Shown here piece by piece: positions 1 through 5,062 of a stretch of DNA of 10,269 nucleotides. Source of the DNA: Actinomycetes bacterium (GTDB lineage Bacteria > Actinomycetota > Acidimicrobiia > Acidimicrobiales > RAAP-2). A program made the translations under genes and the position numbers. How positions within the stretch are numbered: position 1 is the stretch's first letter; each line of letters starts with the position of its first letter. The notes below the pieces were generated by a model. The model was not told the origin of the DNA, did not search any database, and was given only the letters and a program-made list of their open reading frames with translations. The DNA lies in the NCBI GenBank assembly GCA_021799915.1, contig JAJYZN010000071.1:2187-12455 (forward strand), in the 5' to 3' direction.

Positions 1-537
1 GAGCGCCACCGCCCGCTCATGCGCGACTCCCCGTACCGAGAGCGCCTGGCAGCGCTCATCATGCAGGGGGAGGACCTGGCCTCGCCGGCCAACCGGGTCG
101 ACCTCGACCCCGCGATCAGAGACGTGCGCGGCGTCCCGGTGGCCAGGGTGACCTACCAAGCCGGCCGCCACGAGCTGGCGGCATCCGCGCATCACGGCCC
201 CCGGCTCGAGGCGATCCTGCGGGAGATGGGTGCCGTGCGGACGTCGGTGAGCACGTCGCCGGGAGTGAGCACGCGCGGTGGCGCGTCTGCGGTCCCCGAG
301 AGCCGCCACGTGATGGGCACCGCCCGGATGGGCGAGGACCCCGCCACGTCGGTGGTCGACCGCTGGGGCCGCGTGCATGCCCTGGACAACGTGCTCGTGG
401 CCGACTCGTCGGTGTTCGTCACCTCGGCGGGCTACGGACCCACCCTCACGCTCGTCGCGCTCTCCGCACGGGCGGCGGCCCACGTGGCCGGCACCGAGCT
501 GCCGGCCGGAGCGCCGGTCAAAGACGACCGCGGGTGA
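1..537 (+). CDS. GMC-family FAD-dependent oxidoreductase, C-terminal part (5' truncated by window edge)
   Basis: The reading frame is open from base 1 and ends in TGA at 535-537, so only the last 178 residues are present. These cover the GMC_oxred_C domain. It opens with the usual strand motif NRVDLDP and ends with the active-site stretch HVMGTARMG (His about residue 103) followed by the FAD-binding segment DNVLVADSSVF and SAGYGPTLTL. GMC enzymes oxidise alcohols, including sterols, sugars and choline, to aldehydes or ketones with FAD. The substrate cannot be read from this fragment, and the N-terminal Rossmann GxGxxG motif lies outside the window. In most GMC proteins the last motif contains Asn-Pro, where the Asn helps the catalytic His; here Gly-Pro stands in its place. 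The 3' end overlaps the convergent thiolase gene by 20 bases. Family assignment is firm; specific function is open. Confidence 0.9.
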   Translation, partial: ERHRPLMRDSPYRERLAALIMQGEDLASPANRVDLDPAIRDVRGVPVARVTYQAGRHELAASAHHGPRLEAILREMGAVRTSVSTSPGVSTRGGASAVPESRHVMGTARMGEDPATSVVDRWGRVHALDNVLVADSSVFVTSAGYGPTLTLVALSARAAAHVAGTELPAGAPVKDDRG

Positions 538-1738
538 GGAGCATGGACCCCGCCAGCGGTCCTCCACCGTTGGCCACGGCGGCCACTTGGGGACCGTCGC
601 CGTGGCGACCCGGGACCTGGCGCTCGCCGGCCTCGCCGCGGAGCTGGAGGCAGGCTTCGTGGAGCAGGCCGAACCCGTGGAGCCGGCCGCCCGAGAGCTG
701 GCCACCGGCGGTATTGAGCGGCAGGGGACCGTCGCGGGCGATGGCGGCGCCGCCCTCGACGAACGACCCGCTCTCGCCCCGGCCGCAGAACCCAAGTGCC
801 TCGAGCCAGACCATCGTGAGGATGGAGAACCCGTCGTAGAGCTGGGCGACGTCGACGTCGGCCGGCGTGAGATCGGTTCGCCGCCACATCGAGGCAGCGG
901 CGTCGCGAGCCGCCATCGAGGTCATGTCGTCGAACTGGTCCCAGCTCGGCCGGCCGCGCAGCGCAGTGCCGACGGCGTTCACGCAGCAGAGCGGGTGGGG
1001 GGCATCGGCGGCGTGCTCGACGCGCGAGACGATCAGCGCCGTCGAACCGTCGCAGGGCGCGTCGCAGTCGAAGAGGCACAGCGGCGAGGAGATCATTCGT
1101 GCCCCCAGGTAGTCGTCGAGCGACATCGGGTCGCGGTAGACGGCGTTGGGGTTGAGCGCCGCGTTGCGCCTGGCGTTCAACGCGATCTGCGCGAGCTGCT
1201 CACGGGTGAGCCCGAACTCGTGGAACCGGCGCTGGGCCACCAGCGCGATCCAGTTCACGGCCGAGACCGCACCGAAGGGGAGGTACCACTGCAAAAAACC
1301 TGAAAAGCGCGGCACACCCCCGCCGCCGCCGCTGCCACCGATCCCCTGACGGCCACCGCTCCCCTGGGCCGTGGACTCGGTGACGGTCCGATAGACAAGC
1401 ACGTGGCGGGCCAGTCCTGCGCCGACGGCCAGGCACGCGGCGATGACGGCCCGGAGCTGGGCCGGACCCTCGCCGCCACCGTCGTGCCAGCCGACCCGGA
1501 GCCGAAGTGCATCCTGGACCTCAGGCGTCCCGGGTCCGGCGAAGCCGGGCGTGCCGATCCCCATCCCCGGGTAGGTGGAGATCCCGTCGATGTCGTCGCG
1601 GGTGAGGCCGGCGTCATCGATGGCGGCGAGCGCGGCCTCGACCGTGAGGTCCAGCTCGCTGCGCCCGAGGCGACGGCCCACTTGGGACTGGCCGATGCCC
1701 GAGATTGCGGCGCGGCGTTCGATGGGCTCCTCGGGCAT
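518..1738 (-). CDS. Ltp-type thiolase-fold protein (non-specific lipid-transfer / SCPx-thiolase-like), probable acyl-CoA aldolase or thiolase
   Basis: 406 residues from ATG at 1738 to TGA at 518-520. An upstream in-frame extension to 2074 exists but lies entirely over the DUF35 gene, so it is rejected. The protein reads as a full thiolase fold: AISGIGQSQVGRR at the N-terminus, FDCDAPCDGSTALIVS around 223-238, QLYDGFS around 299-305, and the C-terminal signature GGQLSGGRLHGFGLLHEAC around 345-363. This C-terminal form (GGRLHG in place of the GHPxG of classical thiolases) is typical of Ltp proteins such as the steroid side-chain aldolase Ltp2. No CxSS/CASG nucleophile motif is seen near residue 90, which argues against classical thiolytic chemistry. 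Residues 126-141 form a glycine-rich loop. It is the last gene of a four-gene minus-strand operon, 17 bases after the DUF35 gene, the usual Ltp partner. The Shine-Dalgarno is weak, so translation may be coupled to the gene before it. A retro-aldol role is inference by analogy. Confidence 0.88.
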   Translation of the reverse strand: MPEEPIERRAAISGIGQSQVGRRLGRSELDLTVEAALAAIDDAGLTRDDIDGISTYPGMGIGTPGFAGPGTPEVQDALRLRVGWHDGGGEGPAQLRAVIAACLAVGAGLARHVLVYRTVTESTAQGSGGRQGIGGSGGGGGVPRFSGFLQWYLPFGAVSAVNWIALVAQRRFHEFGLTREQLAQIALNARRNAALNPNAVYRDPMSLDDYLGARMISSPLCLFDCDAPCDGSTALIVSRVEHAADAPHPLCCVNAVGTALRGRPSWDQFDDMTSMAARDAAASMWRRTDLTPADVDVAQLYDGFSILTMVWLEALGFCGRGESGSFVEGGAAIARDGPLPLNTAGGQLSGGRLHGFGLLHEACLQLRGEAGERQVPGRHGDGPQVAAVANGGGPLAGSMLLTRGRL

Positions 1739-1755
1739 GGGCACCGTCGCTGCCG

Positions 1756-2175
1756 TCAGGCCGGCATCACCGGTCGGAAGACCGGGATGAAGACGTCGTC
1801 GTGGGCCTCGAACTCGACCGCGGCCTCCATGCCGATGGTGATCTCGCCCGGCTCGACGCCCACGAGGTTGGTGGTGAGGCGGACGTCGGGCTGCTCGACG
1901 ATCGACACCCACGCCACGACGTAAGGCTCGCTGCCGGGGATCCACTGCTGGTGGTTGACGGTGAACGACTCGACCACCGCCCGCCCGCTCACCGGCTCGG
2001 GAGCAACGCGCCGGTCGAGGCAGTACGGGCACCGGGGGGCGGGAGGGTGGACGTACTTCTCGCAGGCCCCGCACCGCAGGAATCGCAGGACTCCGTCGGA
2101 GCCCGAGGTCCAGAAGAACTCGTTGTCCTGGTCGAGGCGCGGCAACAGGCGCAACGCGGGGCCAGAGGCGGTCAT
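1756..2175 (-). CDS. Zn-ribbon domain-containing OB-fold protein (DUF35 family)
   Basis: 139 residues, ATG at 2175, TGA at 1756-1758. The N-terminal helix (DQDNEFFW, about 15-22) is followed by a rubredoxin-like zinc ribbon with Cys35-x2-Cys38 and Cys49-x2-Cys52. An OB fold then covers about 62-135, with the family motif EPYVVAWVSIVEQPDVRLTT around 83-102. DUF35 proteins have no known catalysis of their own. They bind and activate thiolase-fold partners: in actinobacterial steroid degradation the DUF35 domain of ChsH2 binds the aldolase Ltp2, and archaeal DUF35 proteins bridge thiolase and HMG-CoA synthase. Here the gene sits directly before an Ltp-type thiolase (17-base gap) and 9 bases after the preceding hydrolase, so a two-subunit complex is the natural reading. 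Unlike ChsH2 there is no fused MaoC hydratase domain, and none is encoded nearby. The family call is secure; the complex is inferred. Confidence 0.92.
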   Translation of the reverse strand: MTASGPALRLLPRLDQDNEFFWTSGSDGVLRFLRCGACEKYVHPPAPRCPYCLDRRVAPEPVSGRAVVESFTVNHQQWIPGSEPYVVAWVSIVEQPDVRLTTNLVGVEPGEITIGMEAAVEFEAHDDVFIPVFRPVMPA

Positions 2176-2184
2176 GGGCCGACG

Positions 2185-3714
2185 TTAGCTGACCGTTGGA
2201 TCCCGGCCGGTCGATCGGTCGAGGGAGCGGGTGAGGTCGTCGTCGAGCCCGCGGATCTCGAGGCGGCCGATCCGGTCACCGGCCACGACGAACACGTCCT
2301 CGACTGCCGAGTGGGTCCCGGCGATGCGCAGGTCGATGCCGACCGTGGCGCGTGTCCCCTCGACACGGGGAGGTTGGGTCCGAGGCAGGAGATCCTCGAA
2401 GGCGAACGCACCCTCCGCGTAGAAGCGGGCGATGGCCTCGTTGCCCCGGTACTCGGTGCCCTGGGCATCGAGTACTGCATCGGGAGTGAACAAGGCGCGC
2501 AGCGCGTCCACGTCGCGCACGGTGATCGCGGTGAAGTAGGCATCGAGGACCCCGAGAATGCCGTCGTGGCGAGGCGGGAGGCGGTAGAGAGAGGCCGCGT
2601 TCAAACCGAGGACGCGGGCCTGCACGGGTGCCGAGCAGGGTGCGATCGTCCGGCGCAGGGCGTCGACGGCACCGGGGAACGTGGCATCGTGATGCGGGTA
2701 GTCCGAGCCCCACACGATGCGCTCGGCGCCCACGAACGGCACCAGCGCCGGCAGGGTCCGCTCGTCCACCTCGAAGCTCACCCAGCACTGGCGGGCGAAG
2801 TACTCGCTCGGCGCCATGAGCATGTCCGGGCAGAACCCCCCGAAGCTCTCCGCCTGCTCGTCGAGCCGTTCGAGCCAGAAGGGCACCCACCCGCCACTCG
2901 ACTCGAGGAAGACGACCTTGAGCCGAGGGTGGCGGTCGAAGACACCGAAGGCGGCCATCTGGGCGTACGCGAGCATCTCTTCGAACGAGTGGGAGACGGC
3001 GTGGAGGACGAGGGGGTTGAACGGGCGGTCGGAGCCGAGCGTCGGCAGGATGACCGAGCTGCCTTCGTGCACGCCGATGGCCACGTCGAGCTCCTGGGCC
3101 GCCTCCCAGATCGGGTCGTAGGCGCGGTCGGAGAGGGAGCGTCCGCAGCACGGGTTGGGCCGGACGAACGCAGCGGTGAAGCCCAGCTCGCCGGCCGCTC
3201 GCCGCAGCTCGGCCGCGGCCGCGGCCGGGTCCTGGAGGGGGAGCATTGCCGAACCGAACAGCCGGCGGCGTGTGGCAGCGCAGTAGGAGGCCAGCCAGTC
3301 GTTGTAGGCGGTCGCGACGGCCACTGCCGCCGGCGCGTCGTCGACGGCCGAGAAGTACAAGCCGATCGAGGGGTAGAGCACGGCCTGGTCGATGCCCTCG
3401 ACGTCCATGTCGGCCAGACGGGCCACCGGGTCCGAGCCTCCGGGCTGGGCTTCATCGAGCGAGCGGAACACTTCCACGTCGGAGAACCGCGCACCGGGCG
3501 TGGCGAGCGTGCCCAAGGGTGCGGCGAGGATCTCGCGGTCCCCGACCACGACGTGCTCGTAGCCGCGTGCGTCCCGCTCGATCCGGGGACGGTAGGCATC
3601 GGGGAGGTCCCGCCAGGCTTCACGCGGTTCGACGACGTGGCCGTCGGCGTCGACGACGGCCGTCGTCGGGGTGACCGGGTGCACGGACCCGCCTGCGGTG
3701 GGGGAGGCCTTCAC
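2185..3714 (-). CDS. Amidohydrolase family 2 (ACMSD-like) protein with C-terminal NTF2/SnoaL-like domain
   Basis: 509 residues. The start chosen is GTG at 3714-3712, which overlaps the preceding stop as GTGA; the frame is open further upstream only through the preceding gene. Residues about 18-375 are an Amidohydro_2 TIM barrel. Likely metal and active-site positions are the DADGH segment (Asp22, Asp24, His26, then Glu29), His216 in GVHEGSS, His238/His242 in HAVSH, and Asp338 in WGSDYPHHD. Relatives include decarboxylases and hydrolases of cyclic or acidic metabolites. Residues about 385-490 (from ILGVLDAYFTAI to RIGRLEIRG) form a separate NTF2/SnoaL-like alpha+beta domain, a fold used for polyketide cyclisation, ketosteroid isomerisation or simple ligand binding. 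Family members usually end near residue 370-380, so this is a fusion. It is the second gene of the operon and is likely coupled translationally to the first. Both domains look intact; substrate unknown. Confidence 0.88.
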   Translation of the reverse strand: MKASPTAGGSVHPVTPTTAVVDADGHVVEPREAWRDLPDAYRPRIERDARGYEHVVVGDREILAAPLGTLATPGARFSDVEVFRSLDEAQPGGSDPVARLADMDVEGIDQAVLYPSIGLYFSAVDDAPAAVAVATAYNDWLASYCAATRRRLFGSAMLPLQDPAAAAAELRRAAGELGFTAAFVRPNPCCGRSLSDRAYDPIWEAAQELDVAIGVHEGSSVILPTLGSDRPFNPLVLHAVSHSFEEMLAYAQMAAFGVFDRHPRLKVVFLESSGGWVPFWLERLDEQAESFGGFCPDMLMAPSEYFARQCWVSFEVDERTLPALVPFVGAERIVWGSDYPHHDATFPGAVDALRRTIAPCSAPVQARVLGLNAASLYRLPPRHDGILGVLDAYFTAITVRDVDALRALFTPDAVLDAQGTEYRGNEAIARFYAEGAFAFEDLLPRTQPPRVEGTRATVGIDLRIAGTHSAVEDVFVVAGDRIGRLEIRGLDDDLTRSLDRSTGRDPTVS

Positions 3715-4979
3715 GTGCTCCGCCACCCTTTGGGTGGGAGCGGGTGGCGGAACAAGCGGGCCGCGTTGCCCGAGGCGATGGCCTGGCGCTCGAGCTCGGG
3801 GATCTCGCCGATGGTCCGAGAAAGCACCTCTTGGGTGTCTGGCCACGTCGAGTCGGCGTGGGGGTAGTCGCACTCCACCATGATGTGGTCGACGCCGATC
3901 ACATGGCGCAGGGGCATGATCGACGGGTCGTCGATGCTGCAGAACCAGAAGTTGCGACGCAGGACCTCGCTCGGCAGGAGGTCGCTCGGCCAGGCGCGGC
4001 TCTCGGTGCCCGACGCCGAGTGGGCAACGACGTAGTCGACCCGGTCCATGAGCATGGGCACCCACCCCATTCCCCCTTCGCTCAACGCGACCGCCAGGTC
4101 GGGGAAGCGGAGGGGCACGCCGGACCACAGCCACTCCGCCGCGGCGACGAGGGCGTTCACCGGAAAGAGCGTGGGCAGCAGCTCGAAGGGCGGATCAGGG
4201 GAGGGCAAGGGGGCCCACGCCGACGCACCGGTGTGGAGGCAGACCACGGTGCCGGTCTCGGCGCAGGCGGCGAAGAACGGGTCCCAGTAGCCGGAGAAGA
4301 TCGACGGGAAGCCGAGCTGGGCCGGGAACTCCGGGAAGCTGACGGCGCGAAAGCCTCGTTCGGCGTTCCGGCGGATCTCGGCAACCGCCACCTCGACGTC
4401 GGCCAGCCAGGGAAGCTGGAGCGCGATGATGCGTTCGGGGTACGTCCCGGCCCACACCTCCTCGTGCCAGCGGTTCCACGCCCTCGCGCAGGCCAGGCCC
4501 AGCTCCTGGTCCTCCGAGCGGGAGAAGACCGAGCCGCAGAACCCCGCCACCAGGGAGGGGAAGCACAACGACGCCCAGATGCCGGCCACGTCCATGTCGG
4601 CGACGCGGGCACCGATGTCGTAGCAGCCTGGCCGCATCTCCTCGAACCTGGCGGGGTCCATGCTCCAGTCCTCTCGAGGGCGTCCTACCACGGCGTTGAG
4701 GCCGATGTTCGGGTATCGACGGCCTTCGTACTCCCACTCCTGGCGACCGCCGTCCTCCTCGACGATCCGCGGCGCACGCGGAGCCAGCGACGACGGCATC
4801 CTCCCGTCGAACAGGTCGGGGGGCTCGATGAGATGGTCGTCGACCGAGATGATCGGCACCCGCACCTTTCGGGGCTCGGGGTCCGGGAGCAGTCGGGAGG
4901 CGCCCGCCGCCGAGCCCCGGGCCGCAGTCGGGGCATCCGTGTCGACTCCTGCTGCCGGACCGGCGCCGCCCACCCCCAT
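3711..4979 (-). CDS. Amidohydrolase family 2 (ACMSD-like metal-dependent hydrolase)
   Basis: 422 residues from ATG at 4979 to TGA at 3711-3713. A GTG directly in front (4982-4980) is an equally possible start, and no Shine-Dalgarno precedes either, so the message may be leaderless. The first 40 residues are Gly/Ala/Pro-rich and unlike the family, whose members usually begin just before the motif seen here at 46-56 (SVDDHLIEPPD; Asp47, Asp48, His49). Other expected active-site positions are His249 (CLHTG), Glu301 (SEGGMGWVP) and Asp371 (ECDYPHADSTWP), all in the correct order for a TIM-barrel Amidohydro_2 enzyme. Related proteins hydrolyse or decarboxylate ring-cleavage products and other carboxylic acids; the substrate here is unknown. 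It leads the minus-strand operon and overlaps the next gene by four bases. It is clearly diverged from that neighbour: both share the DYPH motif, but the N-terminal regions and length differ, so this is not a recent tandem duplication. Confidence 0.88.
   Translation of the reverse strand: MGVGGAGPAAGVDTDAPTAARGSAAGASRLLPDPEPRKVRVPIISVDDHLIEPPDLFDGRMPSSLAPRAPRIVEEDGGRQEWEYEGRRYPNIGLNAVVGRPREDWSMDPARFEEMRPGCYDIGARVADMDVAGIWASLCFPSLVAGFCGSVFSRSEDQELGLACARAWNRWHEEVWAGTYPERIIALQLPWLADVEVAVAEIRRNAERGFRAVSFPEFPAQLGFPSIFSGYWDPFFAACAETGTVVCLHTGASAWAPLPSPDPPFELLPTLFPVNALVAAAEWLWSGVPLRFPDLAVALSEGGMGWVPMLMDRVDYVVAHSASGTESRAWPSDLLPSEVLRRNFWFCSIDDPSIMPLRHVIGVDHIMVECDYPHADSTWPDTQEVLSRTIGEIPELERQAIASGNAARLFRHPLPPKGWRST
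3723..3737 (-). promoter_or_regulatory. Short hairpin over the ribosome-binding region of the downstream amidohydrolase gene
   Basis: On the minus strand CCACCC-AAA-GGGTGG is a perfect 6-bp stem with a 3-base loop. It encodes the last residues of the upstream hydrolase (PPKGW) and ends 8 bases before the GTG start at 3714, so its 3' arm covers much of the purine-rich stretch GGGTGGCGGAG available as Shine-Dalgarno. Ribosomes finishing the upstream gene would open it, which fits translational coupling through the GTGA overlap. This is inference; the Pro-Lys-Gly-Trp codons alone could produce the palindrome. Confidence 0.35.
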
Positions 4980-5031
4980 CACGTCTGCAGGTTAGCGTCG
5001 GAGCCTGCACGCTGGCCTGGTGGCGCCGGCG

Positions 5032-5055
5032 CAACGAGGCAACGAGGCGACGAGG
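5032..5055 (+). repeat. Three tandem octamers (CAACGAGG) running into the Shine-Dalgarno
   Basis: CAACGAGG occurs twice exactly (5032-5039, 5040-5047) and a third time with one change as CGACGAGG (5048-5055), directly followed by AGG. The last unit supplies part of the strong Shine-Dalgarno of the next gene. Each unit also carries its own GAGG, so a gain or loss of units would alter the leader without touching the coding frame. Confidence 0.7.
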
Positions 5056-5058
5056 AGG
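5053..5058 (+). promoter_or_regulatory. Strong Shine-Dalgarno for the Amidohydro_3 gene
   Basis: AGGAGG lies 4 bases before the ATG at 5063 (with GAGGAGGG as the wider match, 5052-5059). It is the best ribosome-binding site in the window and decides this start. Confidence 0.75.
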
Positions 5059-5062
5059 GCGA

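Larger units (their letters stand above)
4980..5062. promoter_or_regulatory. Divergent promoter region between the amidohydrolase operon and the D-aminoacylase-type gene
   Basis: This 83-base spacer must hold both start regions. It contains a split inverted repeat TGCAGG (4986-4991) / CCTGCA (5004-5009) with 12 bases between the arms, a perfect 10-bp palindrome GCGCCGGCGC (5023-5032) and a tandem octamer repeat (5032-5055). On the minus strand TAACCT (4994-4989) fits the loose actinobacterial -10 pattern TANNNT and would place transcription start at about 4982, on the proposed start codon. No convincing -35 was found for either direction. The regulatory role follows from position; the individual sites are unproven. 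Confidence 0.45.

Noticed and set aside
377..1303. A 308-codon plus-strand open frame spanning the GMC end and the thiolase
   Set aside because: It overlaps two real genes in other frames and shows no recognisable motif.
1739..2074. N-terminal extension of the thiolase up to base 2074
   Set aside because: The 112 extra residues are Arg-rich shadow sequence over the DUF35 gene; thiolase homology begins right after ATG 1738.
1705..3867. A 720-codon open frame on the plus strand across the minus-strand operon
   Set aside because: It is antisense to four well-supported genes, has no domain signature, is rich in Arg/Gly/Val/Glu as expected from mirrored GC-rich codons, and has no Shine-Dalgarno.
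3711..4979. The two Amidohydro_2 genes as a recent tandem duplication
   Set aside because: They share only family motifs such as DYPH; lengths, N-termini and most of the barrel differ clearly.
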